The position numbers were made by a program, and so were the translations under genes. From the NCBI GenBank assembly GCA_001797315.1, contig MGPC01000024.1, positions 1 through 64,000 of the forward strand: 64,000 nucleotides of DNA, read 5' to 3'. Source of the DNA: Curvibacter sp. GWA2_64_110 (GTDB lineage: Bacteria; Pseudomonadota; Gammaproteobacteria; Burkholderiales; Burkholderiaceae_C). Below the pieces are notes generated by a model. That model made no database searches. It was given only the letters and a program-made list of their open reading frames with translations, and was not told the origin of the DNA. Each line of letters starts with the position of its first letter. Positions within the stretch are counted from its first letter, which is position 1. This document shows, piece after piece, positions 46,900 through 55,422 of this stretch.

Positions 46900-48096
46900 A
46901 TGAGCAGCAAGACCATCAGTGACGCTCGCAAGGAGCTCGCGAATTTCTTTACGCGCCGGCGCGCTGATCTCTTCCAGGGCGAGGGCGAGTGGCCGATTTC
47001 TATTCGAATTTCTGTGCCGACGGAAGCGCAGGTGATGTCGAACGTCGCTGCGTACGAGAATTGGCGACGCGAATGGGAGCGCTACGAAGGGAGTGGCCAG
47101 GTGATCTGGCAGCAGCGGCAATGGCGGCGCATGGGACATCACCGTTTACCGCAAGTCCTTTCGATCTCTTCCCTTGTCGACCTCGTTGCCGAAGTCGGAG
47201 CCATGCAGCAGTGGACCCGGTACGATGCGCGACGCGCGGAACTGCTTTCGCGCTGGCCGCAGGTAGCAGCTAGTGGTTGGCTGCGCGCAAACGTTCAGTT
47301 GCTGATCGACATGCCGGATGACGATTTCGTTCGCTTGAAGGATGTGGTTGCGTGGGGCGAGCGGAGCGCTCCAGGGGGCTGCTACATGCGTGAGCTTCCC
47401 ATTAAGGGAGTCGACTCGAAATGGATCGAGCGGCGCAAAGGGGTCATCCTCGGCCTGTTGCGGGCGATTGGCATGGCGGCCCCGGCGACTTCCGAGCTCG
47501 AAGATGCACTGGGTCTGAAACGGATTCCGCAGCGTATACGCCTACGCCTGCTGTGCAATGAGCTCGCCATTCCCTTTGGGGGATTGAACGATTTCGAGAT
47601 ACCACTGGACCAGGCGCGCAGCCTGACGATCGCGCCGACCGTAGTCTGGATCGTCGAGAACCAGCCAACATTCCTTGCACTACCCCGTATGCATGGCGCC
47701 GTGGCGATCGCCGGAATGGGCCAGCGCGTTCGCCTGATTGAGACCTTGCCGTGGCTTCGGGAGGCGCGCCAAGTACTCTACTGGGGCGATCTCGACGCCT
47801 GGGGCTTCAGCTGCTTGAACACCGCTCGCAAGGCCTATCACAGCGTCGAGTCGATGCTGATGGACCGGCGCACTTGGAACGATCACATCGATCTGTGCGT
47901 AGACGAGGACGTGAAGGCGCCGCCAGACACCTCCGCGGATTTCCTGACAGCTGATGAGGCCGCCATGCTGGATTACATTCGTGAGCAGCGGTCGCTGGGC
48001 AAAGGACGGTCGAGGTTGGAGCAAGAGCGGATTTCTTGGCCGTATGCCCTTGCACGAATGCAAGATGCCCTCACGGCGAATCCGGCCGGCTGTTAG
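46900..48096 (+). CDS. jetD: Wadjet nuclease JetD (DUF3322/DUF2220, TOPRIM)
   Basis: 398 residues. N-terminal DUF3322 arm (WPISIRISVPTEAQVMSNVA) and a C-terminal DUF2220 TOPRIM nuclease domain. The acidic residues are in WIVENQPTFLA (Glu) and LYWGDLDAWGFSCLN (DxD). JetD cleaves plasmid DNA once the JetABC complex has stalled on a small circle. Start ATG 46900, seven bases after the jetC stop; TTG 46897 is an alternative. Complete and intact. Confidence 0.92.
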   Translation: MSSKTISDARKELANFFTRRRADLFQGEGEWPISIRISVPTEAQVMSNVAAYENWRREWERYEGSGQVIWQQRQWRRMGHHRLPQVLSISSLVDLVAEVGAMQQWTRYDARRAELLSRWPQVAASGWLRANVQLLIDMPDDDFVRLKDVVAWGERSAPGGCYMRELPIKGVDSKWIERRKGVILGLLRAIGMAAPATSELEDALGLKRIPQRIRLRLLCNELAIPFGGLNDFEIPLDQARSLTIAPTVVWIVENQPTFLALPRMHGAVAIAGMGQRVRLIETLPWLREARQVLYWGDLDAWGFSCLNTARKAYHSVESMLMDRRTWNDHIDLCVDEDVKAPPDTSADFLTADEAAMLDYIREQRSLGKGRSRLEQERISWPYALARMQDALTANPAGC

Positions 48097-48267
48097 GGCT
48101 GCGGTGCTGTAGTCGGGTGGACTCAATGACCGCATTGGAGCCGAGACCGTGAACTGGGCGCCCACCGGCGAGCGGTCGCAATCGCTGCGAAGTAGCCCCT
48201 CGGCCTGACGCAGCAAATACCCGCGACAGGTCGAAAGTAGACTCTCGAACGACAAGCGTTCGTCAAG
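48097..48267. other. Right boundary of the defence island, no gene seen
   Basis: 171 bases between jetD and a convergent kinase gene. No coding frame of interest. Base composition and short frames look like degenerate intergenic sequence. No direct repeat with the left boundary could be found by eye. Confidence 0.4.
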
Positions 48268-49860
48268 CTAGTCCGCGTGAATCCAGCCCACCGGCAACAC
48301 CGCCTCCCAATCCACCGGCTGGCTGGTGTCCACCTGCACCGCACACGCCAGTTCCTCCGCCGTCAACGGCTCGCGTGCCTTGAGCTGCCCCTCCAACACC
48401 GCCACATCAGCCTCTGAGGGATCCGCCCCCTTCGCAAGTCGGTGCAGCACACGCTGGCGCAACACCTCCACCGGCGCGTCCAGCGCCAGGATGCGGCAGG
48501 GCACGCCGAGCTCTTGCGCCAGCGCCATGAAGAGGTGGCGCTGTGCTGCCTTCAGGCAGGTGGCGTCCACCAGCACCGGCAGGCCGGCAAACAGCACGTC
48601 GCGCGCCAGCGCGGCCAGGCGCGCGTAGGTGCGCTGGCTGGCCTCGGGCGTGTAGATGCCGCCGGGCACCACGTCCGCACTTTTGGCCAATGCCGGCAGG
48701 CCGAACAGGCGCTTGCGTTCCACGTCGGCCTTCACGCGCACGATGCCCAGCCGTTCGATCAGCAGCTGGCTATGCCTGCTCTTGCCCGAGCCGGAGACGC
48801 CGCTGACCAGCCACAGCGCCACGGCGCGCGGTTCGATCAAGCGCGCGGCCAGCTGCAGGTACTTGTCCACCTCGTGGTGCGCGACGGCCTGCGCTGCCTC
48901 GCTGTTCGGCTGCGTCTGCAACTGCGCCCAGCGCAGCGCCGCCACCTTGGCGCGCACCATGGCGCGGTAGCACTGGTAGTAGGGCAGCAGCTGCAGCGCG
49001 CTGTAGTCGCCGGTCTGCTCCAGGTAGGCGTTGAGCAGGCGCCACGCATAGTCGGCGCGGCCATGGGCCTGCAGGTCCATCAGCACGAAGGCGAGGTCGG
49101 CCAGCACGTCGGTCCAGCGGAAAGCGGGGTTGAACTCGATGGCGTCGAACAGTTGCGGCGCGCCGTCGATCAGCACCAGGTTGTTGAGGTGCAGGTCGCC
49201 ATGGCATTCGCGCACCCAGCCTTGCGCGTGGCGCTGTGCCATCAGCGCGGCCAGCTGTTCGCCCTGCTGTTCACTCCAGCGCTGCACGGCTTGCAGCGTG
49301 GGCTGCAACGCGGTGCCGGCCACCACCGTCAACACGTCGGGGAAGTTGTGCGCCACCGCTTCGCGCATCGTCTCGGCCCGGCCCCAGGGGCTGTCAGTGC
49401 CGGCCACGGCGGCGCTGGCGTGGAAGGTGGCGATGTGGTGAGCCAGCTGGTCGATGTGGGCCGGCTGCAAGGCGCCACGCTGCGCCAGGTGGCTCAGCAG
49501 GTCGTCCTGCGCAAAGCGGCGCATGTGCACGGCCCAGTCCAGCACCGGGGTGTCCGCACCCACCTCTTCTGCGCGGATGAGGTGCGGCGCCTGCAGCGTG
49601 CCGGTGACGGCCACCACCCCGAGGTAGATGCCGGGCGCGGTGCGGCGGTTGATGCGCAGCTCTTCCTCGCAGGCGGCGCGGCGCAGGCCCAAGGTGCTGT
49701 AGTCCAGAAAGTCCAGCGCCAGCGGCTTCTTGAACTTGTAGACATGCTCGCCCGCCAGCAGCACCCAGGAGATGTGGGTTTCGATGCACTCGATGCCCGG
49801 CACCGCATGCGGGAAGGCCGCGGGCGTTTGCTGCAGTTGTGCGATGAGCGGGGCAGGCAT
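48268..49860 (-). CDS. Fused aminoglycoside phosphotransferase-like / P-loop kinase protein
   Basis: 530 residues. N-terminal 330 residues look like an APH/choline-kinase fold (VYKFKKPLALDFLDYSTLGL, catalytic CHGDLHLNNLVLIDG, and DAIEFNPAFRWTDVLADLAF). The C-terminal 190 residues hold an AAA/adenylate-kinase-like P-loop (VSGVSGSGKSRHSQLL). The two-domain protein is common in proteobacteria and its substrate is unknown. It converges on jetD, and the left side is the island end. Confidence 0.85.
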   Translation of the reverse strand: MPAPLIAQLQQTPAAFPHAVPGIECIETHISWVLLAGEHVYKFKKPLALDFLDYSTLGLRRAACEEELRINRRTAPGIYLGVVAVTGTLQAPHLIRAEEVGADTPVLDWAVHMRRFAQDDLLSHLAQRGALQPAHIDQLAHHIATFHASAAVAGTDSPWGRAETMREAVAHNFPDVLTVVAGTALQPTLQAVQRWSEQQGEQLAALMAQRHAQGWVRECHGDLHLNNLVLIDGAPQLFDAIEFNPAFRWTDVLADLAFVLMDLQAHGRADYAWRLLNAYLEQTGDYSALQLLPYYQCYRAMVRAKVAALRWAQLQTQPNSEAAQAVAHHEVDKYLQLAARLIEPRAVALWLVSGVSGSGKSRHSQLLIERLGIVRVKADVERKRLFGLPALAKSADVVPGGIYTPEASQRTYARLAALARDVLFAGLPVLVDATCLKAAQRHLFMALAQELGVPCRILALDAPVEVLRQRVLHRLAKGADPSEADVAVLEGQLKAREPLTAEELACAVQVDTSQPVDWEAVLPVGWIHAD

Positions 49861-49930
49861 GCGGGGCGGGCGTGGTGTGAGCAGGTCTTGGGGATATTAG
49901 CGCGGCAGCAGCGGCAACACGACTCGACGA

Positions 49931-49953
49931 AATGTCGACATTCGGTCGACATT
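49931..49953. promoter_or_regulatory. AATGTCGAC/GTCGACATT operator-like repeat
   Basis: AATGTCGAC (49931-49939), ATTCG, GTCGACATT (49945-49953): a perfect 9-bp inverted repeat. GTCGACATT also appears as a direct repeat starting at 49934, because GTCGAC is itself palindromic. It lies about 190 bases before the sulfurtransferase gene and 70 before the divergent kinase gene. A candidate regulator site; the binding protein is unknown. Confidence 0.45.
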
Positions 49954-49996
49954 GTCAGCACAGTCCTGCGCCAGCACGCATGTGAGCCGCCTCATT

Positions 49997-50055
49997 TGCT
50001 CCTATTTTGATAGCTGTTGGCGAATATTTCATAAGGCTTACAGCCACTTTTTTCA
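49997..50055. repeat. Dispersed intergenic repeat, copy 2
   Basis: Begins TGCTCCTATTTTGATAGCT, matching copy 1 at 31501 in 17 of 19 positions, followed by a less conserved tail with a T6 run. Upstream of the sulfurtransferase operon. Confidence 0.6.
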
Positions 50056-50140
50056 TAAATTTTCAGCGTGCTCCGCCGTCTGGCACAGGGGTTGCAATAC
50101 GTTCTGCAGGCATCTGCCTTCAACCCCAGGAGAAGACACC

Positions 50141-51052
50141 ATGAGCACAGCCCCGACCGCGGATTCCAGCGTCCTGATTTCTCCCGCCCAGCTGCAGGCC
50201 TTGCAGGCCAGCGAGCCGGTGGTCCTGATCGACACGCGCGATGCCGACACCTTTGCCCTGGGCCACATCCCGGGCGCCGTGAACCTGCGCGAGACCTTCA
50301 CCTACCTCGCCACCTCCACGCCCGCCGGGCTGCAGGAGCTCAAGGACACCTTTGCCGCGCACCTGGGTGCCATCGGCCTCTCCGGCAAAGAGACCGCGGT
50401 GTTCTACGAAGACGCGATGAACAGCGGCTACGGCCAGTCGTGCCGCGGTTACTACCTGCTGACCTGGCTGGGTTACCCCAAGGTGAAAGTGCTCAACGGC
50501 GGTTTCTCGGCCTGGAAGGCGGCCGGCCTGCCGGTCTCCACCGCGGCGGCGACGCCGGTGCCGGCCACCTTCCCCACCGGCCTGAAACAGGCCGACGTGA
50601 TGCTGACCAAAGAAGACGTGGCCGCTGCCCTGGGCACCGACACCGTGCTGCTGGACGTGCGCGACGTGGACGAGTGGATCGGCGACAGCTCCAGCCCTTA
50701 CGGCAAGGACTTCGCGCCGCGCAAGGGCCGCCTGCCGGGGGCCAAGTGGATCGAGTGGTACCGCTTCATGAAGCCCTCGGCCCAGGGCCCGGTGTTCAAG
50801 TCGCCCGACGAGGTGCGCGCCGAGTGCGCCACCGCCGGCATCGCTCCCGACGACACGGTCTACCTGTATTGCTTCAAGGGCGCGCGCGCGTCCAACACCT
50901 TCCTGGCGCTCAAGCAGGCCGGCTTCAAGGACGTGCGCATGTACTTCGGCTCGTGGAACGAGTGGTCGCGCGACGACACGCTGCCGATCGAGACCGGCCT
51001 GCCGACCGTCAAGCCCAGCTGGACGCAGCCTTCGCTGGCGCTGGCGGCCTGA
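50141..51052 (+). CDS. Sulfurtransferase with two rhodanese domains
   Basis: 303 residues. The N-terminal rhodanese domain is inactive-like (VVLIDTRDADTFALGHIPGA, VLNGGFSAWKAAGLPV). The C-terminal domain carries the persulfide Cys C244 in YLYCFKGARASNTF and DVRDVDEWIGDSSSPY. Typical of thiosulfate or 3-mercaptopyruvate sulfurtransferases. AGGAGAAG precedes ATG 50141. First gene of a four-gene operon. Confidence 0.9.
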   Translation: MSTAPTADSSVLISPAQLQALQASEPVVLIDTRDADTFALGHIPGAVNLRETFTYLATSTPAGLQELKDTFAAHLGAIGLSGKETAVFYEDAMNSGYGQSCRGYYLLTWLGYPKVKVLNGGFSAWKAAGLPVSTAAATPVPATFPTGLKQADVMLTKEDVAAALGTDTVLLDVRDVDEWIGDSSSPYGKDFAPRKGRLPGAKWIEWYRFMKPSAQGPVFKSPDEVRAECATAGIAPDDTVYLYCFKGARASNTFLALKQAGFKDVRMYFGSWNEWSRDDTLPIETGLPTVKPSWTQPSLALAA

Positions 51053-51116
51053 GCCCCCTGTTTTTTTCATTGCTGTCACAACTTTTTTCAACCCTCCTCT
51101 TACTTAGGAAAATTTC

Positions 51117-51680
51117 ATGTCCTCCACCGACCTGCTCGAACCCGTCACCACCGTCAAGGCCTACCTGCGCCCGATCGACCGCGACGGCCTGATGGCCTTT
51201 GCCGAGAAAGGCCGCAACAACCCCGCCAGCCGCGGCACCAACAAGGTCCATACCGTGATGGAGGGCCAGTACCGCTCGCTCAGCTACGTGGGAAACCACA
51301 CGCCGGTGGTGGTGGACGAGCCGCTGCACCTGTTCGGCCAGGACACCGCGCCGGCACCGGGCGAGATCGTGCTCTCGGGCCTGGGCGGCTGCCTGGCGGT
51401 GGGCATCACCGCCGTGGCCACCTGGAAACGCGTCAAGCTGACCAAGCTGGAGGTGTTCCTCGAAGGCGACATCGGCAACCCGGCGGCCTGGGGCGCCGAC
51501 GGTGCGCTGCAGAAGACGCCGCCGGAAATGGGTTTCCAGGCCATCCGCGTCAAGGTGCTGGTGGAAGGCGATGCGCCGCGCGAGGTGCTGGACGAGATCG
51601 TGCAGCACGCCAACTACTACTCGCCGGTGGCCAACACCATGCGCAACCCGATCCCCTTCACCATCGGCCTGGCTGACTGA
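51117..51680 (+). CDS. OsmC family protein
   Basis: 187 residues. OsmC/Ohr fold with the first redox Cys at C92 in LSGLGGCLAVGI. The position of the second Cys (normally CPV) reads YYSPVANT, with Ser169 instead. The protein is therefore unlikely to be a classical two-cysteine peroxidase. It may handle sulfur or thiol compounds with the neighbouring sulfurtransferase (inference). 64 bases after the sulfurtransferase gene. Confidence 0.85.
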   Translation: MSSTDLLEPVTTVKAYLRPIDRDGLMAFAEKGRNNPASRGTNKVHTVMEGQYRSLSYVGNHTPVVVDEPLHLFGQDTAPAPGEIVLSGLGGCLAVGITAVATWKRVKLTKLEVFLEGDIGNPAAWGADGALQKTPPEMGFQAIRVKVLVEGDAPREVLDEIVQHANYYSPVANTMRNPIPFTIGLAD

Positions 51681-51724
51681 ACCTTCGCCCCGAAATCCAC
51701 CTGCTGCCAACTGAGGAGTCCTGC

Positions 51725-52879
51725 ATGAATGCCGCCGACCTGCCCCGTGAAGTCACCAGCCTGCCGCCGCTGTCCGGCGACGCCCTGCTGGCCGCCGTGC
51801 GCGCGGTGGCGCAGGGGCCGCTGCAGCAGCAGGTGGAGGCGATCGACCGCCAGGGCCACTACCCGGCCGCCGTGCTGCGCCAGCTCGCGGCCCTGGGCGC
51901 CATGAGCGCGCACCTGGACGCGCCCGCCGGCCCGGGCAGCTACGCGCTGGCGATCCAGGCCATGGCCGAGGTGTCGCGCGTGTGCGGCGCCACCGGCTTC
52001 ATGATGTGGTGCCAGGCAGTGTGCGGCCTGTACCTGCAGCAGTCGGGCAACCCGGCGCTGATGGGCGAGGTGCTGGCGGACCATGCCGGCGGCGTGGGCC
52101 TGGGCGGCACCGCGCTGTCCAACCCGATGAAGAGCTACGCACAGATCGAAAGCCTGCTGCTCAAGGCCACCCCGGTGGCGGGCGGCTACCTGGTCAACGG
52201 CACGCTGCCCTGGGTCAGCAACCTGGGGCCGGACCATTACTTCGGCGCCATTGCCGCGGTGGTGGAGGGTGATGCCCCTGCAGGCAAGGAAGTGATGTTC
52301 CTGCTGCGCTGCGACGCTCCCGGCGTGGAGCTGCGCGAGTGCCCCAGCTTCTCGGCCATGGAAGGCACCGGCACCTACGCCGTGCGGGTGAAGGACCTGT
52401 TCATCGGCGCCGACGAGATCATGGCCGACCCGGCCAAGCCCACCATCGCGCGCATCCGCGCCGCCTTCGTCATGCTCCAGTGCGGCATGGCGGTGGGCAT
52501 CACGCAAGGCGCCATCGACTCCATGTGGGCGGTGGAGCCGCAACTCGGCCACGTGAACCAGTTCCTGGAAGACCGGCCCGCCACGCTGCAGGCCGAACTC
52601 GATGCGCTGACGGCGCGCGTGATGAAGATGGCCGAGACGCCGTTCGACCCCTCAACCGAATTTTTCATCGACGTACTCGATGCCCGCGCGCACGGTGCCG
52701 AGTTGTGCCTGCGCGCCGCGCAGTCGGCCTTGATGCACCAGGGCGCGCGCGGTTACCTGATGAGCTCGGAGGTGCAGCGCCGCGTGCGCGAGTCGCACTT
52801 CGTGGCCATCGTCACGCCGGCCATCAAACACCTGCGCAAGGAAATGGCGCGCCTGAGCACCGAGGAGCTGCCGGCATGA
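51725..52879 (+). CDS. Acyl-CoA dehydrogenase family protein
   Basis: 384 residues. Acyl-CoA dehydrogenase fold: N-terminal helical domain, middle beta region ([40 protein letters not shown]) and C-terminal helices ([40 protein letters not shown]). FAD-binding. The related flavin monooxygenases (e.g. DszC-like) suggest a sulfur- or nitrogen-compound oxidation role, but the substrate is unknown. Overlaps the next gene by ATGA. Confidence 0.82.
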   Translation: MNAADLPREVTSLPPLSGDALLAAVRAVAQGPLQQQVEAIDRQGHYPAAVLRQLAALGAMSAHLDAPAGPGSYALAIQAMAEVSRVCGATGFMMWCQAVCGLYLQQSGNPALMGEVLADHAGGVGLGGTALSNPMKSYAQIESLLLKATPVAGGYLVNGTLPWVSNLGPDHYFGAIAAVVEGDAPAGKEVMFLLRCDAPGVELRECPSFSAMEGTGTYAVRVKDLFIGADEIMADPAKPTIARIRAAFVMLQCGMAVGITQGAIDSMWAVEPQLGHVNQFLEDRPATLQAELDALTARVMKMAETPFDPSTEFFIDVLDARAHGAELCLRAAQSALMHQGARGYLMSSEVQRRVRESHFVAIVTPAIKHLRKEMARLSTEELPA

Positions 52880-54213
52880 ACACTCCCACCCCGATTGCCG
52901 AGGCGATTCAGAAATTGAGCGCCGCACGGCCGCCCGAAGGCGCGAAGGCCCCCTCGGGGGGCAGCGCAGCACACGCAGTGGCAAGCGTGGGGGCCACACT
53001 CGCGCCATGGCAGCAGTACATCTGCCATGCCTGCGGCTACATCTACGACGAGGCCGATGGCGACCCCGACAGCGGCCTGGCACCGGGCACACGCTTTGCC
53101 GACATCCCGGACGACTGGGCCTGCCCGCTGTGCGGCGTGACCAAGGCCGACTTCGCGCCCTACACCCCGCCGGACCTGACGGCCCTGCAAGCACAGGCTG
53201 CCTGCACGCCACTTGTCGCCGCGCGCCAGACGCCGGGCGTGGTCATCGTCGGCGCCGGCCGCGCCGGCTGGCAGCTGGCCGAGACGCTGCGCGCCCTGGA
53301 TGCCGAGCTGCCCATCACCCTGGTGACGGCCTGCGCCGGCGACGTCTATGACAAGCCGCTGCTGTCGGTGGCAGTGGCACGACAGCTGGCAACACAGAAG
53401 CTGGTGCGCGAGACCGGTGCCGCCGCGGCGCAGCGCCTGAACGTGCGCCTGCTGGCGCACACCCACGCCATCCGCATCTGCGCCGACACGCAACAGCTGC
53501 GCACCACGCGCGGCACGCTGCGCTACGACCGGCTGGTGCTGGCGCACGGCGCACAGCCGGCGCTGCCGCCCAGCCTGCCGGCGGCGCTGTGCTGGCGCGT
53601 CAACCACCTCGGCGCCTATCTGCAGCTGCGCACCGCGCTGGGTGACACACCGAAGGACGTGCTGATCGTCGGCGCCGGCCTGGTGGGCAGCGAGCTGGCC
53701 AACGACCTGGCGCTGGGCGGCCACCGCATCACGCTGCTGGACGTGCAGACCGAGCCGCTGGCGCGCTGGACGGCCGAGCAGGCCGGCGCGCAAGTGCTGC
53801 AGGCCTGGCAGGACCTGCCGGTCCGTTTTGTCGGCGGCGTGGCCGTGGCCAGCGTGGAAAAGCTGCAGGGACGCTATCGCGTGACGACCGAATGCGGCCA
53901 GCGCTTTGCCGCCGACCAGGTGATTGCCGCCACCGGCCTGCAGACGCCGAGCCGGTTGGCACAGGGCGCGGGCTTGGCCTGGCAAAACGGCATTGCCGTG
54001 GCGCCCGACACGCTGCGCACCAGCGACCCGCACATCCACGCCCTGGGTGACTGCATCACCATCAATGGCCAGGCCAGCCGCTACATCGAACCGATTGCAC
54101 GCCAGGCCCGCACCATTGCGGCCGACATCTGCGGCTGCGCGCCGGTGCCGTATGAAAATAAACCAGCCCTGGTGCGCGTCAAGACGACGTCCTTGCCGCT
54201 GACGCTGCATTGA
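52876..54213 (+). CDS. Rubredoxin-FAD oxidoreductase fusion
   Basis: 445 residues. A rubredoxin domain with two CxxC pairs ([33 protein letters not shown]; residues about 50-95) is followed by a pyridine nucleotide-disulfide-type reductase: FAD motif [20 protein letters not shown] motif [17 protein letters not shown] and HALGDC. The expected role is to pass electrons from NAD(P)H via rubredoxin, likely to the acyl-CoA dehydrogenase-like partner. The N-terminal 45 residues include [17 protein letters not shown], encoded by a GC hairpin repeat. Confidence 0.88.
   Translation: MNTPTPIAEAIQKLSAARPPEGAKAPSGGSAAHAVASVGATLAPWQQYICHACGYIYDEADGDPDSGLAPGTRFADIPDDWACPLCGVTKADFAPYTPPDLTALQAQAACTPLVAARQTPGVVIVGAGRAGWQLAETLRALDAELPITLVTACAGDVYDKPLLSVAVARQLATQKLVRETGAAAAQRLNVRLLAHTHAIRICADTQQLRTTRGTLRYDRLVLAHGAQPALPPSLPAALCWRVNHLGAYLQLRTALGDTPKDVLIVGAGLVGSELANDLALGGHRITLLDVQTEPLARWTAEQAGAQVLQAWQDLPVRFVGGVAVASVEKLQGRYRVTTECGQRFAADQVIAATGLQTPSRLAQGAGLAWQNGIAVAPDTLRTSDPHIHALGDCITINGQASRYIEPIARQARTIAADICGCAPVPYENKPALVRVKTTSLPLTLH
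52948..52962. repeat. GC-rich hairpin repeat in the rubredoxin-reductase linker
   Basis: GCCCCC (52948-52953), loop TCG, GGGGGC (52957-52962). The surrounding protein sequence [15 protein letters not shown] is low complexity. From memory, this type of CCCCCTCGGGGGG element is a frequent dispersed intergenic repeat in Comamonadaceae; here it lies in frame before a domain. Confidence 0.45.
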
Positions 54214-54247
54214 TGCCCGGCGCCTGGTTTTCAGGTCCAATACGGGC

Positions 54248-54466
54248 ATGAACCAAGCGACCCACACCGACGCCCGCCTGACCGAGCTGGAGATCAAGGC
54301 CAGCTACGCCGAAGACCTGCTGGACCAGCTGAACCAGACCATCTTTCGCCAGCAGCAGCAGATCGACCGGTTGCTGCACGAAGTGGCCGAGCTGCGCCGG
54401 CAACAGCCCGAAGGCGGCCAGGTGGTACAGCGCAACCTGCGCGACGAGCTGCCGCCGCACTACTGA
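54248..54466 (+). CDS. slyX: SlyX family protein
   Basis: 72 residues, coiled-coil (LTELEIKASYAEDLLDQLNQ, TIFRQQQQIDRLLHEVAELR) ending in DELPPHY, close to the SlyX consensus. Function unknown in the family. It follows the reductase by 34 bases. Confidence 0.85.
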   Translation: MNQATHTDARLTELEIKASYAEDLLDQLNQTIFRQQQQIDRLLHEVAELRRQQPEGGQVVQRNLRDELPPHY

Positions 54467-54801
54467 GCCGGCACACGCCACCAACGCCGCGACGGCAAAC
54501 GTGTTACATTAACGCAACGTTTCAAGCGACTGTGTGCGTCCATCCTTTCAGGCATGACGCGTGCGCCCCCGGCAGAGGGGCAGCCAGTCCAGCCCCGCCT
54601 GAGCGCTCCTGCCACCTTTCTCACGACCAGGCAGGTTTTTATTCCCTTCTGTTCTACACGCCGTCCCTGCTGTGACGCGTGCCCTGCCCTAGCGCATCAG
54701 CGCAGGCCCCCAGGGTGATCAGTCGGACCCCACCGGCACAGGTGCGTGCCAACTGGTTATTCGTCCGCTGAGCGCTCAGCGCCCGGACCTGTTTGCTTTT
54801 G
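54467..54801 (+). other. Long leader of the small-protein/IF-1 operon
   Basis: 335 bases with no gene. GC-rich and predicted to be structured, with a perfect palindrome GCTGAGC/GCTCAGC at 54767-54780 inside a larger hairpin ending near 54788. Position upstream of an IF-1 gene, and the length, fit a cold-shock type 5' untranslated region. No sigma-70 promoter could be assigned with confidence; TTACATTAA near 54504 may include a -10 box. Confidence 0.45.
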
Positions 54802-55056
54802 ATGATTCAACACAACACGATTTCTCATGCGCCGCCCATCACCATGGGCAAATACCGGGTGGCAGCCTGCCCCCGGCCCCTGACCGACGGCCGCTTTGCC
54901 GCGCAGGTGTCGATCGCCAGCGGACGCGGCAGTGCCTCGACCGACCGGGTGATGCGCTTCATCCCCGATTTCCCCACTTACCAGGACGCCGCGCACTACG
55001 CGATCGAGCAGGGCCTGAACTGGGTGCGCGAAACCACGCGCGCGCCTGCCCATTGA
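54802..55056 (+). CDS. Small conserved protein of unknown function upstream of IF-1
   Basis: 84 residues. GKYRVAACPRPLTDGRFAAQ and DRVMRFIPDFPTYQDAAHYA followed by IEQGLNWV resemble a small Burkholderiales family often near infA or cold-shock genes. ATG 54802 has a weak ribosome binding site; ATG 54844 (MGKYR) would give a shorter 70-residue product and TTG 54793 a longer one. Co-transcribed with infA. Confidence 0.65.
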   Translation: MIQHNTISHAPPITMGKYRVAACPRPLTDGRFAAQVSIASGRGSASTDRVMRFIPDFPTYQDAAHYAIEQGLNWVRETTRAPAH

Positions 55057-55080
55057 CCCAAGCAACACAGGAGTACCAAC

Positions 55081-55344
55081 ATGGCAAAGGAAGAACTGAT
55101 TGAGATGGCCGGCGTCGTCACGGAAGTCCTGCCCGACACGCGTTTTCGCGTGGTGCTGGAAAACGGCCACGAGCTGATCGCCTATTCCGCCGGCAAGATG
55201 CGCAAGAACCACATCCGCATCCTGGCCGGCGACAAGGTGTCGCTCGAACTGTCGCCCTACGACCTGAGCAAGGGCCGCATCAAGTTCCGCCACCTGGAAG
55301 GCCGCGGCCCGGCCATGGCGCCGCGCCGCCCGCCGGCACGCTAA
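55081..55344 (+). CDS. infA: Translation initiation factor IF-1 (second-type copy)
   Basis: 87 residues. S1-fold IF-1: [60 protein letters not shown]. Longer than canonical 72-residue IF-1 because of a Pro/Arg C-terminal tail. It is not next to ribosomal protein or rpoA genes, so it is probably the extra IF-1 paralogue typical of Burkholderiales. GGAG precedes the ATG. Confidence 0.92.
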   Translation: MAKEELIEMAGVVTEVLPDTRFRVVLENGHELIAYSAGKMRKNHIRILAGDKVSLELSPYDLSKGRIKFRHLEGRGPAMAPRRPPAR

Positions 55345-55360
55345 GCCAGCGCCTCCAAAC

Positions 55361-55412
55361 GCCAAGGCTTGGCGGCACCCCCCAACGGGTTGCCGCCAGG
55401 CCTTTGGCTTTT
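55361..55412 (+). terminator. Rho-independent terminator after infA
   Basis: GCCAAGGCTTGGCGGCA (55361-55377) pairs with TGCCGCCAGGCCTTTGGC (55391-55408) with one small bulge, followed by TTTT. It lies between the infA stop and the convergent DUF1348 gene. Confidence 0.8.
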
Positions 55413-55422
55413 CAGGCCGGCC

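Larger units (their letters stand above)
49861..50140. other. Divergent intergenic region with repeats
   Basis: 280 bases between the kinase gene and the sulfurtransferase operon. It holds the GTCGACATT repeat (49931-49953), the dispersed repeat (49997 onward) and the ribosome binding site AGGAG before ATG 50141. No gene. Confidence 0.6.

Noticed and set aside
36011-48267. Search for integrase, transposase, tRNA or flanking direct repeats marking island ends
   Set aside because: Nothing convincing could be found by eye at either boundary.
48442-50010. Plus-strand frame of 522 codons
   Set aside because: Antisense to the APH/P-loop kinase gene; His/Gln-rich shadow.
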